Below, piece by piece: positions 24,262 through 31,582 of a stretch of 41,071 nt of DNA; within the stretch, counting starts at the first letter, position 1, and each line of letters starts with the position of its first letter. The notes under the pieces are model-generated. The model was not told where the DNA came from. It saw nothing but the letters and a program-made list of their open reading frames with translations, and made no database searches. The position numbers were made by a program, and so were the translations under genes. Source of the DNA: a bacterium UBP1_UBA4783 (GTDB lineage Bacteria; Krumholzibacteriota; Krumholzibacteriia; Krumholzibacteriales; Krumholzibacteriaceae); NCBI GenBank assembly GCA_002403075.1, contig DHHB01000005.1:5125-46195 (forward strand). The letters run 5' to 3'.

Positions 24262-24984
24262 GTGAAACGGAAACTCGCCGAAATCGCCGTCGCCGCCGCC
24301 GCGCTCGCGGCCATCGTCTCCGCCTCGCGCGGCGTCGAGGGGCTCGCGCGGCACCGCGGCCGCGCCGAGGTGCTCTACCTTCCCTCGGGCCGGTTCGTCG
24401 AGCAGGCGGCGCTCCAGTACCGCAACCTCGCCGCCGACGTTCTGTGGTTCCGCATGGTGCAGTACTACGGCGGCTACCGCATGGGCGAGAACGATCTCGC
24501 GTTCTTCAACCATCTCGTCGACGTCATCACCGATCTCGATCCGCAGTTCACCTTCGCCTATATCCTCGGAGCGCTCATCATCGCGGAAGACTGCGGCCGC
24601 TTCGATCAGGGGATCCGTTTTCTCGAGAAGGGCGTCGCCGGCAATCCGAACGATTGGCGGCTGCCGTTCGAGCTCGGGTTTCTCCACTACGTGTACGCGC
24701 GCGATTACGCGAGGGCCGAGGAGTGCTTCCGCGCCGCGGCCTCGCGGCCGGGGGCCGATCCGATCGCGGCGCGCTTCGCCGCGTTCGTCGCGGGCCGCGC
24801 GGGTCACGTCGAGACGAGCATCGGCATGTGGGAGGAGCTCGCCCGCACCTCCGGCAACGGCTACATACGGGAGCTCGCCGAGCGGTACATCGAGCGGCTC
24901 CGGGCGGGAGAGCCGATCGTGCCGGCGGCCGGAGGCGGGCCGGCGGGCGGCGCGTCCGCGCGGAAGGACGGGGAGGACCGATGA
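24262..24984 (+). CDS. Membrane-anchored TPR protein of the pilus ABC cluster
   Basis: A 240-residue protein. Residues 1 to about 20 are a signal anchor (KRKLAEIAVAAAALAAIV). The conserved-looking LPSGRFVEQAALQYRNLAADVLWFR follows, then TPR-like helices (FDQGIRFLEKGVAGNPNDWR; YARAEECFRAAA) and a Gly/Ala/Asp tail. It probably faces the periplasm. It is wedged between the permease (8 nt) and pilD (4-bp overlap), so it belongs to this operon and may correspond to PilG, the accessory component of the Myxococcus system. I cannot confirm homology by eye. The GTG start has GGAG five bases upstream. Confidence 0.7.
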   Translation: MKRKLAEIAVAAAALAAIVSASRGVEGLARHRGRAEVLYLPSGRFVEQAALQYRNLAADVLWFRMVQYYGGYRMGENDLAFFNHLVDVITDLDPQFTFAYILGALIIAEDCGRFDQGIRFLEKGVAGNPNDWRLPFELGFLHYVYARDYARAEECFRAAASRPGADPIAARFAAFVAGRAGHVETSIGMWEELARTSGNGYIRELAERYIERLRAGEPIVPAAGGGPAGGASARKDGEDR

Positions 24985-25745
24985 CAATATACCGGTACGC
25001 AGTCGCGGCCGTATTCGGCCTCGCCGTCGGAAGCTTCATGAACGTCGTCGTCCACCGACTGCCGCGCGGCCTCTCCGTCGTGCGGCCCCGGTCGTTCTGC
25101 CCGCGGTGCCGGCGGCCCGTGCAGTGGCGCGAGAACATGCCGATCCTGAGCTGGCTCGCGCTCCGCGCCCGGTGCGCGGGCTGCGGGGCGCCGATATCCG
25201 TTCGCTACCCGATCGTCGAGGCCGCGGGCGGGGCGCTCGCCGTCGCCGCGGCGGCGCGATTCGGCTTCACCGTCGACGCGGCGTTCGCCTACGCCTTTCT
25301 CATGGCGCTTCTCGCGATCACCCTCATCGACTGGGACTATAGGATCATCCCAGACGGCATCAGCATCCCGTTCATCGCGGCGGGGCTCGCGTGGAGCGTC
25401 GCGAGCCCTCGGCTCGGTCTCGCGGAGTCCGCGCTCGGCGCCCTCGCCGGAGGCGGGAGTCTCCTCGCGATCGGCGAGATCTACCGGCTCGCCCGCAAGG
25501 CCGAGGGGATGGGGGGCGGGGACGTGAAGCTCATGGCGATGATCGGCGCCTTTCTCGGCGTGCGTCTCGTCCTACCCGTCGTTCTCATCGCCTCGCTCGC
25601 GGGCTCGATCTACGGCCTCGCGCTCGTCCGCGGGGGGCGCAGCGGCAGGACGGCGGTGGCGTTCGGATCCTTCCTCGCGCCGGCCGCGGCGGTCTGTCTC
25701 TTCGCCGGCGAGTCGCTCGTTTCGTGGTACCTCGGATCATTCTGA
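24981..25745 (+). CDS. pilD: Prepilin peptidase / N-methyltransferase PilD
   Basis: A 254-residue inner-membrane aspartyl protease that removes the prepilin leader and methylates the new N-terminal Phe. The cytoplasmic loop holds two CxxC pairs (C40/C43 and C65/C68). The catalytic aspartates are D117 (LIDWDYRIIPD) and D181 (GMGGGDVKL). About seven or eight membrane spans are evident. The ATG overlaps the TPR gene stop (ATGA). It completes the operon that begins with the ABC ATPase; the next gene, pilM, has its own sigma-54 promoter. Confidence 0.95.
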   Translation: MTIYRYAVAAVFGLAVGSFMNVVVHRLPRGLSVVRPRSFCPRCRRPVQWRENMPILSWLALRARCAGCGAPISVRYPIVEAAGGALAVAAAARFGFTVDAAFAYAFLMALLAITLIDWDYRIIPDGISIPFIAAGLAWSVASPRLGLAESALGALAGGGSLLAIGEIYRLARKAEGMGGGDVKLMAMIGAFLGVRLVLPVVLIASLAGSIYGLALVRGGRSGRTAVAFGSFLAPAAAVCLFAGESLVSWYLGSF

Positions 25746-25755
25746 TTTCTTGGCA

Positions 25756-25781
25756 CTTTGCACGCGAATCGTACAATGCAA
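25756..25781 (-). repeat. Candidate PilR/enhancer site upstream of pilM
   Basis: On the minus strand this segment reads TTGCATTGTACG, then GCAAAG, giving two GCAWWG half-sites 18 nt apart. They resemble the pair upstream of pilB (GCATTGTGC, 19-nt period). It lies about 90-110 bp upstream of the -24 element, a normal enhancer distance. The resemblance is real but short, so chance is possible. Confidence 0.35.
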
Positions 25782-25867
25782 TCCCGCGCGCCGGGCGCGC
25801 TTCGGCGGGCCGTCTCGACAACACCTTGCAATTGAACGAATTGACGCGAATGGGGCGAGGGGGACGT

Positions 25868-25883
25868 TGGCACGCTGCTTGCG
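25868..25883 (+). promoter_or_regulatory. Sigma-54 (RpoN) promoter of pilMNOPQ
   Basis: TGGCACG (25868-25874), four bases, then TTGCG (25879-25883). This is the same core as in front of pilA. The predicted start is near 25894, about 115 nt before the pilM ATG. Confidence 0.92.
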
Positions 25884-25914
25884 TGTTCGAGCGATTCGAG
25901 GAGATAGGACCACT

Positions 25915-25988
25915 CGGTACAGGGGTGTGCCGATACCGGTTTCCGGACATTACACAACGAAAGCCTGATCGATTTCAGGCGCGGTATC
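25915..25988 (+). promoter_or_regulatory. Structured leader of pilM with two exclusive pairings
   Basis: GATACCG (25932-25938) can pair with CGGTATC (25982-25988), a perfect 7-bp stem that encloses the hairpin GCCTGA/TCAGGC (25963-25968, 25975-25980). The same TACCG (25934-25938) can instead pair with CGGTA (25915-25919). Two mutually exclusive stems just ahead of a weak ribosome site (AAAGG) are the layout of a translational switch. I could not match a known riboswitch. Confidence 0.4.
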
Positions 25989-26008
25989 TGACAAAGGTTG
26001 GTGCGAGC

Positions 26009-27091
26009 ATGATCTCTTTACCGTTCCTCAAGCGGAAGGGCTCCACGGTGGGACTCGACATCGGTTCGAGCCTCATCAAGGTCATCGAGATCGACCATTC
26101 GGGCGCTCGTCCGGCGCTCACGCGTTTCGGTCTCCACAGGCTCGCTCCCGAGGCCATCGTCGAGGGCGAGATCATGGACCGCGACCTCGTGATCGACGGC
26201 ATCAAGCAGTGCATGGAAGAGGCGGGCGTCACGGCGCCCTCGGTCGTCGCCGCCATATCCGGGCGCGCCGTGATCGTGAAGAAGGTCGTCATGGACAAGA
26301 TGTCGGCGCAGGACGCCCAGGAGGCGATCTTCTGGGAAGCCGAGCAGCACGTCCCGTTCGACATCGACGACGTCTGCCTCGATTTCCAGATCCTCAAGGA
26401 GGACACCGGCGCGAACCAGATGGAGGTGCTCCTCGTCGCGGCGAAGAAGGACATGGTCAACAACCACGCGAGCCTCATCCGCGACGCCGGACTCACCCCG
26501 GTCGTTCTCGACGTCGATTCCTTCGCCGTGCAGAACTGCTTCGAGCAGGGACGCGCCGGCGAGGGGGACGCGGACTCGAAGCGGGTGATCGGCCTCGTCA
26601 ACATCGGGAGCGACGTCACCAACATCAACATCATTCAGGACGCGAGCCCGCACTTCACGCGCGACATCAGCGTCGGGAGCAACAACTTCGCGGAGATCAT
26701 CCAGAAGGAGCTGGGCGCGGACCACGACGAGGCGCACGCCATCGTCTCCGGCAGGCTCGGCGACCACGATCCCGCGAAGGTCAAGGAGCTCATCCGGCAG
26801 GGATCCAGGGATCTCTCGCTCGGCATCGAGCGGAGCGTCTCCTTCCTCAAAGCCGCCGGCGACGCCGACGCGATCGACGAGGTCGTCCTGAGCGGCGGCG
26901 GAGCGAACATTCCATTCCTCAAGGATATTCTGGCAGAAAAGCACGGCATCGCGATTTCGATACACAATCCCCTCGCCGGCATCGAGTGCCGCGACGGCGT
27001 GTTCGGCGAGCATGAGGCCGAGATCGACACGATCGCTCCGCTGCTGACGGTGGGCATCGGTCTCGCACTGAGAAAGGCGGGAAGAGAATGA
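26009..27091 (+). CDS. pilM: Type IV pilus assembly protein PilM
   Basis: A cytoplasmic actin-like ATPase (360 residues) that docks on the N-terminal tail of PilN and links the alignment complex to the motors. It begins with a conserved loop GSTVGLDIGSSLIKVIEI. Other landmarks are the phosphate-binding loop GLVNIGSDVTNINI, the FTRDISVGSNNFAEII segment and the adenosine motif VVLSGGGANIPFLKDIL. The ATG at 26009 is preceded only by a weak AAAGG inside the structured leader. pilN overlaps its end by 4 bp, so this is the first gene of pilMNOPQ. Confidence 0.95.
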   Translation: MISLPFLKRKGSTVGLDIGSSLIKVIEIDHSGARPALTRFGLHRLAPEAIVEGEIMDRDLVIDGIKQCMEEAGVTAPSVVAAISGRAVIVKKVVMDKMSAQDAQEAIFWEAEQHVPFDIDDVCLDFQILKEDTGANQMEVLLVAAKKDMVNNHASLIRDAGLTPVVLDVDSFAVQNCFEQGRAGEGDADSKRVIGLVNIGSDVTNINIIQDASPHFTRDISVGSNNFAEIIQKELGADHDEAHAIVSGRLGDHDPAKVKELIRQGSRDLSLGIERSVSFLKAAGDADAIDEVVLSGGGANIPFLKDILAEKHGIAISIHNPLAGIECRDGVFGEHEAEIDTIAPLLTVGIGLALRKAGRE

Positions 27092-27642
27092 TAAAGATCA
27101 ACCTGCTTCCGCGCGAGGAGCGGATCAAGCGGCGCGAGTTCAAGCTCCCGCAGGTCTCGACCGTCTGCATGGTCGGCGGCGTGGCGCTCTTCGCCGCGGC
27201 GATTCTCGTGACGGGGTTGGCGCAGCAGCAGAAGATCCATTCGCTCAAGGGAAAGATCGCCGTGGCGAACGAGGAATCGCGGAAGCTCGCCCCGCAGCTC
27301 GCGAAGATCAAGGAGATCACGAGGGAGCGCGAGGAGGTGGACCGTCGGCTCGGCATCATCGCCGATCTCGACCGGTTCCGCTATTACCGGGTGAAGCTCC
27401 TGAACGACGTCAGCGTCAGCCTTCCCTCGAACTGCTGGCTGACCGGCTTCGCCGAAATGACCCCCAACCAGTTTTCCATCGACGGCGTCGCGTTCTCGAA
27501 CTATACGGTCGCCGACATCATGACGAATCTCGAAACGTCCCCGACCGTGACCAAGGTCGACCTCACCGTGGCGGAGAAGGGGAAGATAAAGGAACGAGAG
27601 GTCATGAAGTTCAAGCTCGTCGCGAATGCCATGCCGCAGTAG
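27088..27642 (+). CDS. pilN: Type IV pilus assembly protein PilN
   Basis: A 184-residue bitopic inner-membrane protein. It starts with MIKINLLPREER, the conserved INLLP tail that binds PilM. One membrane span follows at about 29-48 (VCMVGGVALFAAAILVTGL), then a periplasmic coiled coil and a ferredoxin-like domain that pairs with PilO. The start ATGA overlaps the pilM stop. pilO follows after 25 nt. Confidence 0.95.
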   Translation: MIKINLLPREERIKRREFKLPQVSTVCMVGGVALFAAAILVTGLAQQQKIHSLKGKIAVANEESRKLAPQLAKIKEITREREEVDRRLGIIADLDRFRYYRVKLLNDVSVSLPSNCWLTGFAEMTPNQFSIDGVAFSNYTVADIMTNLETSPTVTKVDLTVAEKGKIKEREVMKFKLVANAMPQ

Positions 27643-27667
27643 CGGCGGGAAGAGAGGTCGAACCACC

Positions 27668-28324
27668 ATGGCCATGGATTTCAAGGATCCCGCGGTTCAA
27701 AAAGGAATCATCATCGGGATACTCTGCGCGATGATCGGGTACGTCTATTTCTTCACCTCGTTCATGCCGTTTTTCCATCACCCGATGCGCGCTCAGATCG
27801 TATCCCTCACGTCGGAGTACGAGAAGATGAGCGCCGAGCTCGAGAAGGCCCGCCGCATGGTCGGCAACCTGCCGAAGCTCGAAGCGGAATACGACCGGCT
27901 CCACGAGAAGTGGGTCGCCGCCCAGGGGCTCCTGCCCGCCGAGAAGGAGGTCGCCGATCTCCTCCGGAAGGTGACGCGCATCGGAAGCCAGGCCGGCGTC
28001 GATTTCCTGCTCTTCGAGCCGAGGCCGCAGGTGCCGCGCGAGTTCATCACCGAGAATCCGGTGCGGGTGAAGGTGCGCGGCGAGTACCACCAGCTCGGCA
28101 TCTTCCTGTCGAAGGTCGCGAACCTCGACCGGATCGTGAACGTCTCCAACATCGCCGTGAAGGCGGTCGAAAAGACGGGGAACACGAAAGACGACCGGGC
28201 GCTGCGCAGCTATACCATCGAAGCGGAATTGACGCTCACGGCGTATACGCTCGTGGAAGGGGGTGCGACGACCAATGAGAAGCAAGCCGGGACGACTCCG
28301 CAGAAGGCCGACGAGAATTCCTGA
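27668..28324 (+). CDS. pilO: Type IV pilus assembly protein PilO
   Basis: A 218-residue inner-membrane protein that forms the periplasmic alignment complex with PilN and PilP. It has a short cytoplasmic tail, one membrane span at about 13-32 (IIIGILCAMIGYVYFFTSF), a coiled coil (about 45-85; SLTSEYEKMSAELEKARRM) and a ferredoxin-like fold ending in a typical IEAELTLTAYTL strand. I use ATG 27668, with GAGGT 9 nt upstream; a second ATG lies two codons later. The C-terminal 50 bp overlap pilP. Confidence 0.93.
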   Translation: MAMDFKDPAVQKGIIIGILCAMIGYVYFFTSFMPFFHHPMRAQIVSLTSEYEKMSAELEKARRMVGNLPKLEAEYDRLHEKWVAAQGLLPAEKEVADLLRKVTRIGSQAGVDFLLFEPRPQVPREFITENPVRVKVRGEYHQLGIFLSKVANLDRIVNVSNIAVKAVEKTGNTKDDRALRSYTIEAELTLTAYTLVEGGATTNEKQAGTTPQKADENS

Positions 28325-28808
28325 GGTCGCGTGGAAGGTCCTCTGGGTGCTCGCCGCGGCGGGCATCGTCGCAGGGGCGCCGCACGCGGCGCGCGCAGAG
28401 GAAAGCGCGCCGGCGAAGGCCGCGGAACCGACGGCGGCCGCCGTCGCGGTGGATTCGCTCCACGCCGACGGCGTGACGCTGCGCGATAAGGTCTACTACT
28501 ATCAGGCCTTCAACCAGCGCGATCCCTTCGCGAGCCTCATCGCCGGGGAGTTCGAGGAAACGGGCGAGCTCGACATCGTCGACGTCTACGCGGTGCGGCT
28601 CGTCGGCGTTCTCTCGGGCGGCAAGGCCAGGTTCGCAATGCTCGAGGACAACAACGGCTATGCCTACATCGTGAAGGCGGGCGATCCGGTCCGGAACGGC
28701 AACGTCGTTTCGGTCACCGATCGGTCGCTCGTCGCGCGAGTCACGGTTTTCGGTCAGACAAGTACGGTAACCCTCCGCTTGGAGGAGAGAAAGAGTAAAG
28801 GAGAATAG
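28275..28808 (+). CDS. pilP: Type IV pilus assembly protein PilP
   Basis: PilP bridges PilN/PilO to the secretin PilQ. The 177 residues have an Arg-rich N-terminus and a hydrophobic signal segment ending AARAEE. A disordered Ala-rich stretch follows, then the compact PilP beta-domain (YYYQAFNQRDPFASLI; VRLVGVLSGGKARFAMLEDN; AYIVKAGDPVRNGNVV). Unlike many PilP proteins it has no lipobox cysteine, and no cysteine at all, so it is either secreted or kept by its N-terminal segment. The ATG at 28275 has AAGGGGG 11 nt upstream. A GTG at 28263 is too close to that site. Confidence 0.9.
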   Translation: MRSKPGRLRRRPTRIPEVAWKVLWVLAAAGIVAGAPHAARAEESAPAKAAEPTAAAVAVDSLHADGVTLRDKVYYYQAFNQRDPFASLIAGEFEETGELDIVDVYAVRLVGVLSGGKARFAMLEDNNGYAYIVKAGDPVRNGNVVSVTDRSLVARVTVFGQTSTVTLRLEERKSKGE

Positions 28809-28810
28809 CG

Positions 28811-30838
28811 ATGCACGGGATCAGACGAATGGTGATAGCCGGTTCACTCCTCGTGCTGCCCTTGCTGGCCCTGTCCGTGGGCGCCGCCCAGAACGAGATC
28901 TACGGCGTGAACGTCGTCCCGGGTGAGGGCATCGTCCGCATCGAGATCAGCAAGGCGGGGGACGTGACCTTCAACGCGTTTATGATGAACGAGCCCGACC
29001 GGCTCGTCGTCAACTGCGTCGGCGCGGTCTACAACGTGCCGTGGCAGGAGAAAACGGTCCAGAGCTCGCTCGTGAACAAGGTTCGCACGAGCCAGTTCCA
29101 GGTGGATCCGCTGGTCATAAGCCGCATCGTCGTCGATCTCGCTTCTCCCGCGGAGTACCGTATGTACGCCGAGGGCGCGAAGCAGATCGTCGAGATAACG
29201 TCGCGCGAAACCGCGGCGCCGGTCCACGAGGCCGCGGAAACGGTTCGGCTGCTCGAGCCCGTGAGCGCTCCGGCGCCCGCGGCCCCGAAGCCCGATCCGG
29301 CGAAGCCGCTCGTTCAGGCCGAGATGGGGCCGATGCTGCCGTTCCTGCCCGCCGCCGCGCCGCAGAGCCCGCAGCCCGCGGCTCCCGCGGAAGCGCCGAA
29401 GGCCGCCATGGCTCCGCAGAGCGCGCCCGCGCTCGTCGCCGAGCCCGCGCCGGCGGCGGCCGCCGCGCCGGTTCAGGCGGCGCCGAGCGCCCCGGCCGTC
29501 GAGAGCGCGTGGCTCCCCGGCGAGAGCGCCGCGAGCGCCGAAACCTCGAGCAACGTGACGCTCACCGAGGAGGACAATCCGTACTCGGCGTTCGCCGAAA
29601 GCGACAAGGCCGCGTCTCCATCGTGGAACGCGACGTACGCGAGGGGCAATCCCCCGTCCGGCGGGGGCGCGCCGATCGGCTCGAACCGCGTCACGCTCGA
29701 CGCGCAGGGCGCCGATCTCAAGACGGTGCTCCGCACGATCTCCGACTATTCCGGCAAGAACATCGTCTACGGGCCCGACGTGAAGGGCGAAGTGTACGTT
29801 CACATCAAGAACGTGCCGTGGGAAGAGGCGCTCGACATCCTGCTCCGCGCGCACGGCTACGGCTACCGCGAGGAGTACGGGATGATCCGCGTGAGCGAGC
29901 TCGGCAAGCTCATGAAGGAAGAGCTCGAGATCCAGACGGCCGAGCGCAAGAAGGACGAGCTCCTGCCGCTGCGGACGAGGATCGTCTTCGTCAACAACTC
30001 GAAGGCAGAAGAGCTCAAGAACGCGCTCCAGAACATCGTCTCCCAGCGAGGCAAGATCGACGTCGACAAGGGTTCCAACTCGCTCATCATCAACGACACG
30101 GAGCCCGTGATCGACAAGATCGCCGAAATGGTGAAGACGCTCGACGTAAAGACGCATCAGGTCGACATCAACGCGAAGCTCGTCGAGATCGACGTCGAGG
30201 CCACCCGCGAGCTCGGCATCAACTGGGGTCTCCTGAACCTCCAGTCGGCGAGCCTCGGCGGCGCCGCGAGCGTCGACGTGGGCGAGCGCCTGGTGTCCTC
30301 CGACGGGACGATCAAGTTCGGCATGGTCCGCTCGTGGGGCGAGATCACGGGTCTCATCGAGATGCTCGAAAAATCGAACAAGGCTAACATCATCTCGAAC
30401 CCGCGGATCACGACGATGGACAACCGCGAGGCGAGCATCATCGTGGGCAAGGAGATCCCGCTCATCGTCGCCGACGAGGCCGGGAACCCGATCACCGAGC
30501 TCACCAAGATCGGCATCATCCTCCGGGTGACCCCTCACGTGAACTCCGATCGGACGATCACGCTCGACCTCCATCCCGAGGTGAGCGAGCTCCAGTCCGA
30601 GGCGACGGCGCAGGGCGGCGTCATCATCTCGATGAACGAGGCCGACACGCGCGTCGTCGTGAAGAACGGCGAGACGGCCGTCATCGGCGGGCTCATCAAG
30701 AACGTGAAGACGAGCTACCGCCGCGGCGTGCCCGTGCTGAAGGACATTCCGTTCCTCGGCGCCCTCTTCTCGTCGAGCTCCGTATCCGACAAGAAGCAGG
30801 AGCTCGTCGTGTTCGTGACGCCGACGATCGTGGAATAG
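28811..30838 (+). CDS. pilQ: Type IV pilus secretin PilQ
   Basis: A 675-residue outer-membrane channel through which the pilus leaves the cell. It has a signal peptide (1 to about 26), a single AMIN domain (about 30-110) that may bind peptidoglycan, a long Ala/Pro-rich linker (about 140-280), an N0/STN domain from about 293 (VTLDAQGADLKTVLRTISDY), an N1 domain (about 388-447; VFVNNSKAEELKNALQNIVS) and the secretin barrel, ending with VPVLKDIPFLGALFSSS and ELVVFVTPTIVE. AAAGGAG precedes the ATG, 2 nt after pilP. A strong terminator follows and closes the pilMNOPQ operon. Confidence 0.95.
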   Translation: MHGIRRMVIAGSLLVLPLLALSVGAAQNEIYGVNVVPGEGIVRIEISKAGDVTFNAFMMNEPDRLVVNCVGAVYNVPWQEKTVQSSLVNKVRTSQFQVDPLVISRIVVDLASPAEYRMYAEGAKQIVEITSRETAAPVHEAAETVRLLEPVSAPAPAAPKPDPAKPLVQAEMGPMLPFLPAAAPQSPQPAAPAEAPKAAMAPQSAPALVAEPAPAAAAAPVQAAPSAPAVESAWLPGESAASAETSSNVTLTEEDNPYSAFAESDKAASPSWNATYARGNPPSGGGAPIGSNRVTLDAQGADLKTVLRTISDYSGKNIVYGPDVKGEVYVHIKNVPWEEALDILLRAHGYGYREEYGMIRVSELGKLMKEELEIQTAERKKDELLPLRTRIVFVNNSKAEELKNALQNIVSQRGKIDVDKGSNSLIINDTEPVIDKIAEMVKTLDVKTHQVDINAKLVEIDVEATRELGINWGLLNLQSASLGGAASVDVGERLVSSDGTIKFGMVRSWGEITGLIEMLEKSNKANIISNPRITTMDNREASIIVGKEIPLIVADEAGNPITELTKIGIILRVTPHVNSDRTITLDLHPEVSELQSEATAQGGVIISMNEADTRVVVKNGETAVIGGLIKNVKTSYRRGVPVLKDIPFLGALFSSSSVSDKKQELVVFVTPTIVE

Positions 30839-30864
30839 GTTTGCCCCCTCCACTCACCGTGGAA

Positions 30865-30904
30865 CCCCCGGAGGCGCATTCAGGCCTCCGGGGGATTTTT
30901 ATTT
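30865..30904 (+). terminator. Intrinsic terminator of pilMNOPQ
   Basis: Perfect 11-bp stem CCCCCGGAGGC/GCCTCCGGGGG (30865-30875, 30884-30894) with an 8-nt loop, followed by ATTTTTATTT. Confidence 0.93.
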
Positions 30905-30908
30905 CCCC

Positions 30909-30937
30909 TTGCTCCGTTTTGTCTTGTCTTTTATGCT
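30909..30937 (+). promoter_or_regulatory. Probable sigma-70 promoter of rsmD-coaD-aspC
   Basis: TTGCTC (30909-30914) and TATGCT (30932-30937) are 17 nt apart, directly after the pilQ terminator. Transcription would start near 30944. Confidence 0.45.
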
Positions 30938-30985
30938 GATAGCTTACAAACTCATATGTTGCGGCGGCAGGGAGGCGCCGCTCCC

Positions 30986-31582
30986 GTGCGTGTCATAGCC
31001 GGCGCCAAAAAGGGGCTCGATCTTCGCTGCGGCCACGGGCCGCGCTTTCGGCCGACGCAGCAGCTCGTCAAAGGCTCCGTGTTCGACACGATCGGACAGG
31101 AGATCGCGGGGGCGGTCTTTCTCGACCTTTTCGCCGGCTCGGGGGCCATGGGGATCGAGGCCCTGAGCCGGGGCGCGGCGCGGGCGGTGTTCGTCGAGCA
31201 GGAGCACCGGATACTGCGGGCGCTGCGGACGAACCTCGAGCGATGCGGATTCGGCCCCGACCGGGCCGAGGTCCGCATCGGCGACGCCGTGCGGTTTCTC
31301 GCGCGGGCGGCCGCGGCCGGCGCTTCGTTCGACGTCGTGTACGCCGATCCGCCCTACGAGGGCGCGACGGCGCAGAAGACCGTCGACGTCGCCGCGTCAT
31401 CGCCGCGTCCGCTCTGCCGTCTTCTCGTCGTCGAGCACGGCGGCCCCCTGTCCGCGGGAGGCGGCTCGCTCGAGCTCGAGAAGACGCGGCAGTTCGGACG
31501 GACGAGGGTTTCCTATTTCCGGTACCGGAAGGAGGGCGCAGCGGATGAAGGGCGGGACGGCACTCTACCCGGGGACGTTTGA
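30986..31582 (+). CDS. rsmD: 16S rRNA (guanine966-N2)-methyltransferase RsmD
   Basis: A SAM-dependent methyltransferase of the 30S subunit, 198 residues from the chosen start. The family N-terminus VRVIAG begins here, followed by RPTQQLVKGSVFDTI, the SAM motif FLDLFAGSGAMGIEALSRGA and the catalytic DPPY (VVYADPPYEG). I prefer GTG 30986, preceded by GGGAGG, because RsmD proteins normally begin with MRVIAG. The ATG at 30956 would add ten residues and has no ribosome site. The end overlaps coaD by 38 bp, a common rsmD-coaD arrangement. Confidence 0.92.
   Translation: MRVIAGAKKGLDLRCGHGPRFRPTQQLVKGSVFDTIGQEIAGAVFLDLFAGSGAMGIEALSRGAARAVFVEQEHRILRALRTNLERCGFGPDRAEVRIGDAVRFLARAAAAGASFDVVYADPPYEGATAQKTVDVAASSPRPLCRLLVVEHGGPLSAGGGSLELEKTRQFGRTRVSYFRYRKEGAADEGRDGTLPGDV

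Noticed and set aside
25751..25764. TGGCACTTTGCACG as a second sigma-54 promoter before pilM
   Set aside because: The spacing between GG and GC is four bases too short.
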